Source: Streptomyces sp. JJ36 | GTDB taxonomy: Bacteria > Actinomycetota > Actinomycetes > Streptomycetales > Streptomycetaceae | Direction of reading: 5' to 3' | NCBI RefSeq assembly: GCF_021696945.1 | Contig: NZ_JACYHE010000031.1 | Coordinates: 1-61,563, forward strand | DNA length: 61,563 bases | Shown here: positions 1 through 24,120 of the stretch, one piece after another | How positions within the stretch are numbered: position 1 is the first letter of the stretch | Layout of the letters: each line of letters starts with the position of its first letter | The notes under the pieces: model-generated | The model's database searches: none | Seen by the model: the letters and a program-made list of their open reading frames with translations, nothing else | What the model was told of the DNA's origin: nothing | Made by a program: the position numbers and the translations under genes

Positions 1-51
1 AGCACGAGACACCTTCCCCTGCGACACCGTGGCCTCACGCGCGTCGCTCAC
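1..51 (-). CDS. Second FecCD-type permease subunit, N-terminal fragment
   Basis: Only the first 17 codons lie in the window, reading VSDAREATVSQGKVSRA from a GTG at 51-49. The GTG overlaps the TGA of the upstream permease gene by four bases (GTGA), the usual arrangement for translationally coupled transporter subunits. Siderophore ABC importers normally need two FecCD permeases and an ATPase, so this is inferred to be the second permease, with the ATPase beyond the window edge. The fragment itself carries no diagnostic motif. Confidence 0.6.
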   Translation of the reverse strand, partial: MSDAREATVSQGKVSRA

Positions 52-1199
52 AGCATCACCAGCTTCCGGCGGCGGCACAGAGCGAGGAAGAGCGGTGCGC
101 CGAGGAACGCGGTGATGATGCCGACCTGTACCTCGCCCGGGGAGCCGAGCACCCGGCCGAGCACGTCCGCGCCGACGAGCAGCACCGGCGCGATCAGCAT
201 GGAGTACGCCAGCACCCACCGCTGGTCGGGCCCGACGACGAACCGGGCGATGTGCGGCACGGCGAGCCCCACGAAGCCGATCGGCCCGGCCGCGGCGGTC
301 GCGGCACCGCACAGCAGCATGACCGCGGCGCCGCCCAGCGCCCGGGTCCGGCCGACGTTCACCCCCAGGGCACGCCCCACCTGGTCGCCCATCCCCAGGG
401 CGTTGAGTGCGGGGGCGAGCAGCAGCGCGGTCAGCAGCCCCACGGCGATGAACGGCAGGACGACCCACACCACTTCCAGGTAGCGCCCGGAGAGCGACCC
501 CACCGTCCAGAACCGGAACTGGTCGAAGGCCTCCGGATCGAGCAGCAGCACCGCCGAGTTGAAGGCGTAGAGCACCGCGGTCACCGCCGCGCCCGCGACG
601 ACCAGCCGGTCGGGGGTGGCGAGGCTGCGCCCCGAGGAGCCCAGCAGGTAGACCACGGCCGAGGCGACGGCCGCCCCCAGGAAGGCGAACCAGACGTAGC
701 CGAGGACCGAGCCGATGCCGAGGAAGGCGATGGCCACCACCACTCCGGCGGAGGCCCCGAGGCTGATGCCGAGCAGCCCGGGGTCGGCGAGCGGATTACG
801 CGTCAGGGCCTGCATCAGCGCGCCGGAGAGGCCGAGCGCCATGCCGACGAGCAGCCCGAGCACGGTGCGGGGGATGCGGTACTGGTGGATGATGATCGAG
901 GTCTCGGTCCCGTCCGGGTTCCACAGCACGCTCCAGGTGGAGGTGAACGGGATGCCGCGGGTGCCGACCCACACGCTGAGCAGCCCGACCAGGAGGAGAG
1001 CGCCGAGGGCCAGCAGCAGGCCGGCGCCCCGCAGGGCCGCTCCGGTCCGGCCCGCCCGGGGCGCGGCCGGAGCGGCGGCTGGCCCGGTCCGGCTTCCGGG
1101 CGCCGCCTGGGCTTCGACCGACAACGACAACTCCCCCTGGCGGCGGTGCGGATGTCCTGAGAGAAGGTGGGGTACGACCGTGGCGGGCGCACCGGTCAC
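48..1199 (-). CDS. FecCD-family ferric-siderophore ABC importer permease
   Basis: This is an integral membrane subunit that would pass a ferric hydroxamate from the lipoprotein encoded at 21210-22259 across the membrane. About nine hydrophobic segments are visible after an Ala/Pro/Arg-rich N-terminus. Family sequences such as RIPRTVLGLLVGMALGLSGA, RNPLADPGLLGIS and GLAVPHIARF are present. The length without the N-terminal extension fits the family. The GTG at 1199 gives 383 aa, but a TTG near residue 25 with an upstream GGGGGAG is also possible. An iron-box-like site lies 45 bp upstream, so transcription is probably repressed by a DmdR/IdeR-type protein when iron is plentiful. It overlaps the next permease by four bases. 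In coelichelin-type clusters this corresponds to CchC/CchD. Confidence 0.93.
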   Translation of the reverse strand: MTGAPATVVPHLLSGHPHRRQGELSLSVEAQAAPGSRTGPAAAPAAPRAGRTGAALRGAGLLLALGALLLVGLLSVWVGTRGIPFTSTWSVLWNPDGTETSIIIHQYRIPRTVLGLLVGMALGLSGALMQALTRNPLADPGLLGISLGASAGVVVAIAFLGIGSVLGYVWFAFLGAAVASAVVYLLGSSGRSLATPDRLVVAGAAVTAVLYAFNSAVLLLDPEAFDQFRFWTVGSLSGRYLEVVWVVLPFIAVGLLTALLLAPALNALGMGDQVGRALGVNVGRTRALGGAAVMLLCGAATAAAGPIGFVGLAVPHIARFVVGPDQRWVLAYSMLIAPVLLVGADVLGRVLGSPGEVQVGIITAFLGAPLFLALCRRRKLVML

Positions 1200-1243
1200 G
1201 GCCGGCGACGCCGGACGCGATCAGGACGATCACCACATAATAC

Positions 1244-1262
1244 TTAGGTGAGGCTAACCGAA
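1244..1262 (-). promoter_or_regulatory. Iron box (DmdR/IdeR-type operator) for the permease operon
   Basis: TTAGGTGAGGCTAACCGAA matches the actinobacterial iron-box consensus TTAGGTTAGGCTAACCTAA at nearly every position. It lies 45 bp upstream of the permease start, in the promoter region shared with the divergent exporter genes. Confidence 0.85.
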
Positions 1263-1365
1263 GGTCCCCGGCCGGTCAACGCACGGACCCCGGCCCGCGG
1301 AGGCGCAGGGGCACACCCGCGAGGAACGCCCGGAGGCCCTGGTGACGCACAGCACGACCACTTGA

Positions 1366-1384
1366 TAAGAGTAGCCTTACCTAA
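1366..1384 (+). promoter_or_regulatory. Iron box for the exporter operon
   Basis: TAAGAGTAGCCTTACCTAA matches the iron-box consensus at 14 of 19 positions, and its right half ACCTAA is perfect. It lies 45 bp upstream of the first exporter gene. It is weaker than the 1244 box but is in the expected place. Confidence 0.7.
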
Positions 1385-1428
1385 CTGTCTTCCGACCGTC
1401 CGACCACTGTCGCGGAGGGGCCCACACA

Positions 1429-3255
1429 ATGTCCGCTGGAGGACCGACGGGGGCACACGTCCTCCGCAGAGCGATCCGAGGCCAACGACGCCGTGTCGTC
1501 GCGGCGTCGTTGCTGGGCATGGCCCATCAGGGCTGCGAGGCCATGGTCCCGGTGGTGATCGGCGCGGCCATCGACTCGGCGGTGGCGACCGGCTCCTCCG
1601 GCGCCCTGCTGCGCTGGCTGCTGGTGCTCGCCGGGCTCTTCCTGGTGCTCTCCACCTGCTACCGCACGGGCGCCCGCATCACCGAGGGGGCGGGCGAACA
1701 CGCCGCCCACCGGCTCCGGCTGGAACTCGGCACCCGGGTGCTCGACCCGCGCGGCGGCGCGGACACCCACCGGCTGCCGGGCGCCCTCACCAGCATCGCC
1801 ACCAACGACGCCCGCCGGGTGGGCGCCGCGACCACCGTGCTGCCGTACGGGGTCGCGGCGATCGCCGCACTGGTCGTCAGCGCGGTGGCGCTGCTGCGCA
1901 TCTCCGTGCCGCTCGGCCTGCTCGTGCTGCTCGGCATCCCGCCGCTGCTGTGGCTCGGGCACCGGATCAGCCGGCCGCTGGAGCGGCGCAGCGAGACCGA
2001 GCAGGAACGCGCCGCCGACGCCTCCGGCGTCGCCGCGGACCTGGTCTCCGGATTGCGCGTACTCAAGGGCGTCGGCGCCGAGTCGGCCGCCGTCGACCGC
2101 TACCGCGGCACCAGCCGGGAATCACTCGGCGCCGCCCTGCGGGCGGCCCGCAGCCGCGCCGGGCACGAGGGCGCGGTCCAGGCGCTGACCGGCGTCTTCA
2201 TCGCGCTCATCGGGCTGGTGGGCGCGTATCTGGCGATGGACGGCAGCATCAGCGTCGGCGACCTGGTCGCCGCGGTGGGCCTGGCCCAGTTCCTCCTCGG
2301 CCCGTTCCAGCTCCTCACCTACGTGAACGCGGAGTTCGCGCAGGGCCGCGCCTCCGCCCGGCGCATCGCGGAGGTGCTGACCGCGCCCGCCGCCCTGGAG
2401 AGCGGGACGGACGCGCCCACGGCCCCGGCGGCCGGTCATGTCCGGCTGCGCGGCACCACCCTGGGCGCACTGCACGACGTGCACCTCGACCTGCCGCCCG
2501 GCAGCGTCACCGGCGTCGTCGCCCGGGACCCGGCCGCCGCCGAGGACCTGCTGCGCTGCCTGGCCCGGGAGGCCGACCCGGAGGAGGGCGTGATCGAGCT
2601 GGACGGCGTGCCGCTGACCGCGCTCGATCCGGACGCGCTGCGCCGCGCGGTCCTGGTCGCCCCGCACGACGCGGACCTCTTCGAGACCAGCCTGCTGGAG
2701 AACGTACGGGCCGGGGCCCGCGACGAGTACGGGCACCCCGAGGACGACAGCCCTCCCACCGGAGCCCCCGGCGTCCCTCTCGACGGCGAAACAGCCGGCA
2801 GCACGGACGGCAGCCCCGGCCGCCCTCTCGACGGCAGCCCCCACCACGCCGCGGAAGGCGACGCCGTCACCGTCGCCCTGGCCGCCGCGGCGGCGGACGA
2901 GGTCGCCCGGCTGCTCCCGGACGGCGCGGACACCGTGCTCGCCGAACGGGGACGCTCGCTCTCCGGCGGCCAGCGCCAACGGGTGGCGCTCGCCCGGGCC
3001 CTGGCCGCGGACCGCCCGGTGCTGGTGCTGCACGACCCGACCACCGCCGTGGACACCGTCACCGAGTCGCGGATCGCCGCCCGGCTGCGGGAGGCACGCC
3101 GGGGCCGCACCACCGTGCTGGTGACCACCAGCCCCGCGCTGCTCGCGGTGACCGATCGCGTGGTGGTGCTGGAGGACGGCACGGTGACCGCCGACGGGCC
3201 GCACGGCGAACTGGTCGCCGCCGACGCGGCGTACCGCGCGGCGGTGCTCTCGTGA
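1429..3255 (+). CDS. ABC exporter half-transporter with degenerate Walker motifs
   Basis: This 608-aa membrane-nucleotide-binding fusion has six hydrophobic segments in residues 20-310 followed by an ATPase domain. The ATPase keeps a perfect signature LSGGQRQR (about residue 511). However, the Walker A position reads GVVARDPAAAED (about 363-374), with no GxxGxGK[ST], and the Walker B end reads LHDP where LDEP is usual. It therefore probably cannot hydrolyse ATP alone but can lend its signature to a partner. The partner is the next gene, which has the opposite defects. An insertion of about 50 residues rich in Gly, Asp and Pro precedes the signature. By position in an iron-box-controlled siderophore locus it resembles CchG/CchI-type exporters, so export of the apo-siderophore is the likely role. 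Import of the IrtAB type cannot be excluded. The start ATG follows a GGAGGGG stretch. Confidence 0.9.
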   Translation: MSAGGPTGAHVLRRAIRGQRRRVVAASLLGMAHQGCEAMVPVVIGAAIDSAVATGSSGALLRWLLVLAGLFLVLSTCYRTGARITEGAGEHAAHRLRLELGTRVLDPRGGADTHRLPGALTSIATNDARRVGAATTVLPYGVAAIAALVVSAVALLRISVPLGLLVLLGIPPLLWLGHRISRPLERRSETEQERAADASGVAADLVSGLRVLKGVGAESAAVDRYRGTSRESLGAALRAARSRAGHEGAVQALTGVFIALIGLVGAYLAMDGSISVGDLVAAVGLAQFLLGPFQLLTYVNAEFAQGRASARRIAEVLTAPAALESGTDAPTAPAAGHVRLRGTTLGALHDVHLDLPPGSVTGVVARDPAAAEDLLRCLAREADPEEGVIELDGVPLTALDPDALRRAVLVAPHDADLFETSLLENVRAGARDEYGHPEDDSPPTGAPGVPLDGETAGSTDGSPGRPLDGSPHHAAEGDAVTVALAAAAADEVARLLPDGADTVLAERGRSLSGGQRQRVALARALAADRPVLVLHDPTTAVDTVTESRIAARLREARRGRTTVLVTTSPALLAVTDRVVVLEDGTVTADGPHGELVAADAAYRAAVLS

Positions 3256-5249
3256 CGGCCGCGCAGCAGCCGTCCGGGCCGGACCCGGGCGCGGCCCCGG
3301 GCGCGGACCCGGAGGCGACACCCGCCGACGCCGCCCCGGCACCGGACACCCCGGCGCCCGGCGCCACGCACAGGACACGAGCGGCGCAGGCGGCGCACGG
3401 GACACAGACGACGCAGACAAAAGAGACCATGAGCGGAACCAGCACGGAGCGCCCCATTCTGCCGACCGCCGGCGGCGCCGAGACCAGGGCGGCCCTCCGC
3501 GACGTGCTCCGCGGCCACCGGCCGCTGGCCTTCGGGGCGCTCGCGGTGCTGACCGCCGGTACCGGCATCGGCCTGCTGACTGCGCCGCTCCTGGGGCACA
3601 TCGTCGACCTGGTGGTGCAGGACCGGGGCTCGGGCGCGCTCACGCTGCCGCTGGTGCTGCTGGTCGCCGTCGCCGTCGTCCGCGGCGCGGCCACCGCGGT
3701 CGGCAGCTTCCTGGTCGCCCGGCTCGGCGAGACGGTGCTGGCCGCCGTGCGCGAGCAGTTCATCGAACGTGCCCTCCGGCTGCCACTCGAACGGGTCGAG
3801 GCGGCCGGCTCGGGCGACCTGGTCTCCCGGGTCACCAGCGACGTCACCATGATCGCCAAGTCGGTGCGGCAGGCGCTTCCGGAGTTCTCCCGTTCCGCCC
3901 TGACCATCGTGCTGACGCTCGGCGGGCTCGCCGTGCTGGACTGGCGGTTCCTGCTGGCCGCGCTGCTGGCGATGCCCGTCCAGGTGCTGTCGGTCCGCTG
4001 GTACCTGCACCGTGCCGGGCCCGTCTACGCCGAGCACCGGATCGCCACCGGCGCGCTCCAGCACCAACTGCTGGACAGCGTCGGCGGGGTGCGGACGGTA
4101 CGTGCCTTCCGGCTGAACGACGCGCACACCGCGCTCGTGGACCGGCGTTCGGGGGCGGCGCGGGACCTGGCGCTGCGCGGCATCCACATCGTGACCGGCT
4201 TCTTCTCCCGGCTGAACCTCGCGGAGTTCCTCGGGCTCGCCGCTGTGCTGACCACCGGTTTCGTGCTGGTCGGCAACGGCTCGGTGAGCGTCGGTACGGC
4301 GACCGCCGCCGCGCTCTACTTCCACAGCCTCTTCAACCCGGTCAACGCCGCGCTGTTCCTGCTGGACGACGCGCACCAGGCCGGTGCGAGCTTCGCCCGC
4401 CTGGTCGGCGTCTCGCACCTCCCCGCCGAGCCGCCCGCCGGGGAGCGGACCGCACCCGCCGACGGTTCCGTCACGGTGTCCGCGCTGAGCCACGCGTACG
4501 AGGGCGGCCGGCCCGTGCTGCGCGATGTGGAGCTGGAGGTCCGCGACGGGGAGCGGGTGGCGCTGGTGGGTGCCAGCGGGGCCGGGAAGACCACGCTGGC
4601 CAAGCTGATCGCCGGGGTGCACCGGCCCACCGCCGGGACCGTCACGCTGGGCGGGGTGGACGCCCGGGAACTGGGCCCGGCCGGGGTGCGCCGGGCGGTG
4701 ACGCTCATCAGCCAGGAGGTCCACGTGTTCGCCGGTCCGCTGGCGGAGGATCTGCGGCTGGTCCGGCCGGAGGCGACGGACGAGGAACTGCGCACGGCCC
4801 TGGAGCGGGTGGGCGCCCTGGGGTGGGTGGACGCGCTGCCCGAGGGCCTGGACACGGTCGTCGGCGAGGGTGGCCACCGGTTGACGGTCTCTCAGGCGCA
4901 GCACCTGGCGCTGGCCCGTCTGGTGCTGGCGGATCCGCCCGTCGCCATCCTGGACGAGGCCACGGCCGACGCCGGCAGCGCGGGCGCCCGGGTGCTCGAG
5001 GAGGCCGCGCTCCGCGCCCTGGAGGGGCGCACCGGCCTGGTGGTGGCGCACCGGCTGCCCCAGGCGGCGACCGCGGACCGCGTGGTCGTACTGGACCAGG
5101 GCCGGGTGGTGGAGACCGGCACCCACGAGGAGCTGGTGGCCGCGGACGGGCCGTACGCGGCGCTCTGGGCCGCCTGGTCGGACAGCCGCCGGGAGCCCGC
5201 CGGGAAGGTGCCGCACCCGGCGACCCCCGCCCCCGCCCCGGCCGGCTGA
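3252..5249 (+). CDS. ABC exporter half-transporter, catalytic partner with degenerate signature
   Basis: Six membrane segments are followed by an ATPase with intact Walker A (GASGAGKTT, about residue 440) and intact Walker B (VAILDEAT, about 565). The signature is degraded to LTVSQAQ (about 544). This is the mirror image of the upstream protein, so a heterodimer would have exactly one complete composite ATP site: its own Walker motifs plus the partner's LSGGQ. The chosen GTG at 3252 overlaps the upstream TGA by four bases and gives 665 aa with a disordered Ala/Pro/Thr N-terminus of 59 residues. An ATG at 3429 would remove that tail and cannot be ruled out. Role inferred from context: siderophore export. 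Confidence 0.88.
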   Translation: MTAAQQPSGPDPGAAPGADPEATPADAAPAPDTPAPGATHRTRAAQAAHGTQTTQTKETMSGTSTERPILPTAGGAETRAALRDVLRGHRPLAFGALAVLTAGTGIGLLTAPLLGHIVDLVVQDRGSGALTLPLVLLVAVAVVRGAATAVGSFLVARLGETVLAAVREQFIERALRLPLERVEAAGSGDLVSRVTSDVTMIAKSVRQALPEFSRSALTIVLTLGGLAVLDWRFLLAALLAMPVQVLSVRWYLHRAGPVYAEHRIATGALQHQLLDSVGGVRTVRAFRLNDAHTALVDRRSGAARDLALRGIHIVTGFFSRLNLAEFLGLAAVLTTGFVLVGNGSVSVGTATAAALYFHSLFNPVNAALFLLDDAHQAGASFARLVGVSHLPAEPPAGERTAPADGSVTVSALSHAYEGGRPVLRDVELEVRDGERVALVGASGAGKTTLAKLIAGVHRPTAGTVTLGGVDARELGPAGVRRAVTLISQEVHVFAGPLAEDLRLVRPEATDEELRTALERVGALGWVDALPEGLDTVVGEGGHRLTVSQAQHLALARLVLADPPVAILDEATADAGSAGARVLEEAALRALEGRTGLVVAHRLPQAATADRVVVLDQGRVVETGTHEELVAADGPYAALWAAWSDSRREPAGKVPHPATPAPAPAG

Positions 5250-5512
5250 CAGCCGGGCGGGGGCGAGGGCGCGGCTACCGGCCAGGCGCGGCTGCCAGCC
5301 AGGCGCGGCACCCGCGCCCGCAGCATGAACGCGCCCCAGCAAGGCACCCCTCCCCCCGTAGCCCGCCAAGCAGTGACCGTAACCACCCACCGGCCCGCAC
5401 CCGGCCTCCGCGGAGGCAATCCCCTCCGCGGAGCCGCACAGCGTCGCGCCGGCGGATGGCCGCACCGCGCGGCCGCCCGCGGCGCGTCCTCCGGGCGCCC
5501 GGTGAAGCCGGC

Positions 5513-5722
5513 TCAGCCCTGCCGGGCCACCAGGCTCGCGGGGCGCAGGTCCGTCCAGTGGGACTCCACATAGTCCAGGCAGGCCTCGCGGGTGTCCTCG
5601 CCGAAGACGGTCCGCCACCCGGCGGGAACCTCGGCGAAGGACGGCCAGAGCGAGTGCTGGCCCTCGTCGTTGACCAGGACCAGGAAGCGGCCCTCGGCGT
5701 CCTCGAACGGGTTGGTGCTCAT
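5513..5722 (-). CDS. MbtH-like NRPS chaperone
   Basis: This 69-aa MbtH-family protein shows the family pattern clearly: NPFED at the start, [22 protein letters not shown] in the middle, and [17 protein letters not shown] at the end. MbtH proteins bind adenylation domains and are needed for their solubility or activity. The start codon lies 5 bp after the NRPS stop, and its GGAG ribosome site sits inside the last NRPS codons, so the two genes are translationally linked. It is the last gene of the monooxygenase-lipoprotein-NRPS-MbtH operon and corresponds to cchK in coelichelin clusters. Confidence 0.96.
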   Translation of the reverse strand: MSTNPFEDAEGRFLVLVNDEGQHSLWPSFAEVPAGWRTVFGEDTREACLDYVESHWTDLRPASLVARQG

Positions 5723-5727
5723 CGGTG

Positions 5728-21030
<15,303 letters not shown>

Positions 21031-21209
21031 CGTTGGCAGTGGCCTTTCCCTGGTGGTCCGTGGGGTGGTGTCGTTCCGCCCGGCCGGTGCGCGGGCCGGG
21101 CGGCGGCGGGGGCCGCCGCGGCAGGCGGACCGGGCGGCGGCGTGGCGGCTTCCGCTGCACGCCGCCGCCCGGTCACCGTTCGCCGGGGCCGGTCAGCGGC
21201 CCCGCACCG

Positions 21210-22259
21210 TCACTTGATCTTCTCCAGCATCGGGACGATCTCGTCGATGGCGTACGGGATCGACAGCACGGTGTTGAAGGAGAACGCGGCACCGATGTCC
21301 GGGTCCTGGTACGGCACGAACAGGTCCCGCTTCTCCTGGTGCACCTTCAGCTTCGCGTACAGCGGTTCGTCCTTGATCCGCTCGTTGGCGTCGGTGCTGG
21401 AGGTGACCCACACCAGCCGGTCGACGTCGAGCACGTTCAGCTTCTCCGCGCTGAGCTCGGCGACGTTCCAGCCCGGCTTGGCCATCTCGTCGATCTTCGG
21501 GTTGAGCTGGAAGCCCAGCTCGGAGAAGAAGATCGACTTGGGGTCGGTCCCGGTGAAGGCCGAGTACTTGCCCGCCTCGAAGCTGTCCGCCACCGTCAGC
21601 GTCTTCTCGGCGAACTCCGGGTGCTCCTTGCGCACCTTCGCGAACCGGGCGTCGACGTCCGAGATGAGCTTCTCGGTCTCCGCCTCCTTGCCCAGCGCCT
21701 TGCCGATCTGGCGGGTCATGACCTGCCACGGCGCGGCGTAGTCCTCGTGGCCCTTGGGCTGGGCGACGACCTTGGTGAACTCGGAGAGCGTCTCGTACTG
21801 CTCCTTCTTCATGCCCGAGTACTGGGCGATCACCAGGTCCGGCTCCAGCGCGGCGATCTTCTCGATGTTGTACTCGTCGCGCTCGCCGACGATCTCCGGC
21901 GTGTCCGAGCCCCACTTCTCCTTGGTCCACGGCCACTTGCCGTACGGGCGCTCCTTGAACCAGTCGACCGAGCCGACCGGCTTGACGCCCAGGGCCAGCA
22001 CCGCGTCCTGGTCCGAGAGGCCCAGGGTGACGACCTTCTCCGGCTTCTCCTCGATGGTCGTCTTGCCGTACTTGTGCTCGACGGTGACCGGGAAGGCGCC
22101 GTCACCGCCCTTCCCGGACGACGCGGGCTTCTCCTCGGAACCGGAGTCGTCGTTCCCGCCCCCACAGGCGGACAGGACGAGGGCTGCCGCTGCGGCGACG
22201 GCCACCTGGGGGACGTTTCTGACGAACCGCGCGAACGCGGGACGTGCACCAGTGGACAC
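21210..22259 (-). CDS. Ferric-siderophore-binding lipoprotein
   Basis: This 349-aa type III periplasmic-binding protein captures the ferric siderophore outside the membrane and passes it to the FecCD permeases. The signal peptide ends in the lipobox LVLSAC with lipid-attachment Cys32, followed by a Gly/Asp/Ser-rich tether. The mature part contains family patterns such as VTLGLSDQDAVLALGVKPVG and EKIAALEPDLVIA. The GTG start at 22259 is preceded by AAAGGAAG at good spacing, and upstream in-frame starts lack a ribosome site. It lies between the monooxygenase and the NRPS in the same direction, as cchF does relative to its cluster, and is probably under the iron box at 23959. Confidence 0.93.
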   Translation of the reverse strand: MSTGARPAFARFVRNVPQVAVAAAAALVLSACGGGNDDSGSEEKPASSGKGGDGAFPVTVEHKYGKTTIEEKPEKVVTLGLSDQDAVLALGVKPVGSVDWFKERPYGKWPWTKEKWGSDTPEIVGERDEYNIEKIAALEPDLVIAQYSGMKKEQYETLSEFTKVVAQPKGHEDYAAPWQVMTRQIGKALGKEAETEKLISDVDARFAKVRKEHPEFAEKTLTVADSFEAGKYSAFTGTDPKSIFFSELGFQLNPKIDEMAKPGWNVAELSAEKLNVLDVDRLVWVTSSTDANERIKDEPLYAKLKVHQEKRDLFVPYQDPDIGAAFSFNTVLSIPYAIDEIVPMLEKIK

Positions 22260-22518
22260 GGGACTTCCTTTCACGGGGTTGCACAGTGCGGTCCGCGCCG
22301 GCCGGGTACGGCGCCGTCGGGGAACGACGCCTCCGGACGGGCACGGCACAGGGGTGTGGGGGGAGGGTCTGGATGCGGGGCGGCCGGGGGCCCGGGGCTC
22401 ACCGGGCGGGCTCCGGGGTGCTCACCGGGCGGGCTTCCGGCAGCTCCGGGTGGCTCCCTGCGGGCTCCGGGCCGCCGCCGTACGGGGCCGGGACCGGCTC
22501 CGGGCGGCCGCCGGGGCG

Positions 22519-23871
22519 CTAGCGGGCCGTACCGATGCCGTCGGCGACCGGACGCACTGCGTCGGGCGCCTCCTTCAGGCCCCGCTCCAGGACCGAGTCG
22601 AGGATCTCGCCGACCCGGACCGCGGTGTTGGAGAGCAGGGAGGAGGTGATGCCGTGGGTGTGCTCGGTGCCGCCCTGGAGGTAGATGCCGCAGCGCAGCG
22701 CGGGGTCGGTGGCGATCCGGTAGTCCCGGCCGACGCGGAGCCGGCCCTGGTCGTCCCGGTGGCAGCGGCCGGCGACCTCGCCGAGGAGCGCGGTGGCGTC
22801 GGCTGGGCGGTAGCCGGTGGCGTAGACGACGACGTCGGCGTCGAGCGTGGTCTCCTCGCCGGTGACCAGGGACTGCACGGTGGCGCGTACGGTGTCCCCG
22901 GTCTCCTCGACGCGGGAGACCCGGGAGACGTTGAGGAAGCGCAGCCGCTCGGTGCCGAGCACCTTCTCCTGGTACGCCTGCCGGTAGAGGTCGTCGATCA
23001 GGTCGATGTCCACCACGGAGTAGTTGGTGTTGCCGTGGTACTCCATCAGCTTCCGCTTCACGTCCTCGGGGGCGGTGAAGTAGTCGTCCACCGCACCGGG
23101 GTCGAAGATGCGGTTGGCGAAGCCGCTGTCGTCGGAGGGGCTGTAGCCGTAGCGGGAGAAGACGGCGCAGACCTCGGCCTCGGGGAAGCGGCGGTGCAGG
23201 TAGGCCACGTTCTCCGCGGCGCTCTGCCCGGCGCCGACCACGACGAACCGCTTCGGGTCGGTGCCCTCCAGTCCCTCCACCTTGGCCAGCAGCTCGGAGT
23301 TGTGCCAGATGCGCCCGGACCGCTCCACGCCCTCCGGCATCCGCGGCCGCAGCCCGGTGCCGAGGACCAGGTTCCGGGCCCGGTGTGTCACCAGCTCGCC
23401 GCCGGAGCGGGCGGTTACGTCCAGGTACTCGATCGCCCCGTCCCGGAGCACCGGCTCCACGGCGACCACCTCGTGGCCGTAGGAGACCATGTCGTCCACC
23501 TTGGCCGCGGCCCACTCGAGGTAGTCGTGGAACTCGATGCGCAGCGGGAACAGGTTCTTGTGGTTGACGAAGTCGATCAGCCTGCCCCGGCTCTGCAGGT
23601 ACGACAGGAAGCTGTACTCGCTGGCCGGGTTCCGCAGCGTCACCAGGTCCTTGAGGAAGGACACCTGCATGGTGGCGTCGTCGATGAGCATGCCGCGGTG
23701 CCAGCCGAAGGAGGGCTGCCGCTCGAAGAAGTGGGCCGTGACCGCGTTCTGCCTGCCGACGCGGGCGTTGTGCTCGCTGAGCGCGATCGCCATGGCCACA
23801 TTGGACGGCCCGAAGCCGATGCCTATGAGGTCGTGGATCAGAGGTGCGTCGCCAGGAAGAGCCTGTGCCAT
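22519..23871 (-). CDS. L-ornithine N5-monooxygenase (hydroxamate formation)
   Basis: This flavoenzyme N-hydroxylates the side-chain amine of ornithine with NADPH and O2, the first committed step to hydroxamate siderophores. The 450-aa length fits the SidA/PvdA/CchB family. The FAD-binding GIGFGPSNVAMAI (about residues 17-29), the NADPH-binding VVVGAGQSAAENVAYL and the C-terminal ATGYRPADA are all present. The ATG at 23871 has GGGAG five bases upstream. It is the first gene of the biosynthetic operon, and its product would supply hydroxyornithine to NRPS module 3 and to the formyltransferase. Confidence 0.95.
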   Translation of the reverse strand: MAQALPGDAPLIHDLIGIGFGPSNVAMAIALSEHNARVGRQNAVTAHFFERQPSFGWHRGMLIDDATMQVSFLKDLVTLRNPASEYSFLSYLQSRGRLIDFVNHKNLFPLRIEFHDYLEWAAAKVDDMVSYGHEVVAVEPVLRDGAIEYLDVTARSGGELVTHRARNLVLGTGLRPRMPEGVERSGRIWHNSELLAKVEGLEGTDPKRFVVVGAGQSAAENVAYLHRRFPEAEVCAVFSRYGYSPSDDSGFANRIFDPGAVDDYFTAPEDVKRKLMEYHGNTNYSVVDIDLIDDLYRQAYQEKVLGTERLRFLNVSRVSRVEETGDTVRATVQSLVTGEETTLDADVVVYATGYRPADATALLGEVAGRCHRDDQGRLRVGRDYRIATDPALRCGIYLQGGTEHTHGITSSLLSNTAVRVGEILDSVLERGLKEAPDAVRPVADGIGTAR

Positions 23872-23958
23872 GTCACTCCCATCGTGCGGGGCGGTCGCCT
23901 GTCGGGCGGGCGGGGACGGTCCGCCGGGCACACCGGTGCGCGTGCCGGCCGAGCGAAC

Positions 23959-23977
23959 TTAGGTAAAGCTAACCTGA
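23959..23977 (-). promoter_or_regulatory. Iron box for the biosynthetic operon
   Basis: TTAGGTAAAGCTAACCTGA matches the iron-box consensus at 16 of 19 positions. It lies 88 bp upstream of the monooxygenase start, at the head of the monooxygenase-lipoprotein-NRPS-MbtH genes. Confidence 0.88.
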
Positions 23978-24062
23978 CTGCGGCGCCCTGTCGACGGGAC
24001 GAAACGGACAAGCAGTGGGGTAAGACGGCGAACACGCCCGAGAATCCGGCCCGTTGCACCCG

Positions 24063-24081
24063 TTAGGTAAGCCTTGCTTTA
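24063..24081 (+). promoter_or_regulatory. Iron box for the formyltransferase gene
   Basis: TTAGGTAAGCCTTGCTTTA matches the consensus at 13 of 19 positions, with a perfect left half TTAGGT. It is 40 bp upstream of the divergent formyltransferase start. Confidence 0.65.
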
Positions 24082-24120
24082 CTGGGGCGCCGGTCCATCG
24101 CACTCCGAGGAGGAACCTTC

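Noticed and set aside
1248..3251. Plus-strand open frame continuous with the second exporter gene, extending left over the first exporter gene
   Set aside because: It is Arg/Pro/Gly-rich noise over the real first exporter. Coding for the second exporter begins at 3252 or 3429.
5250..5512. Possible terminator or small gene between the exporter and MbtH genes
   Set aside because: Short GC repeats (caggcgcgg, ccggc) occur but no clean hairpin or coding frame with a ribosome site was found.
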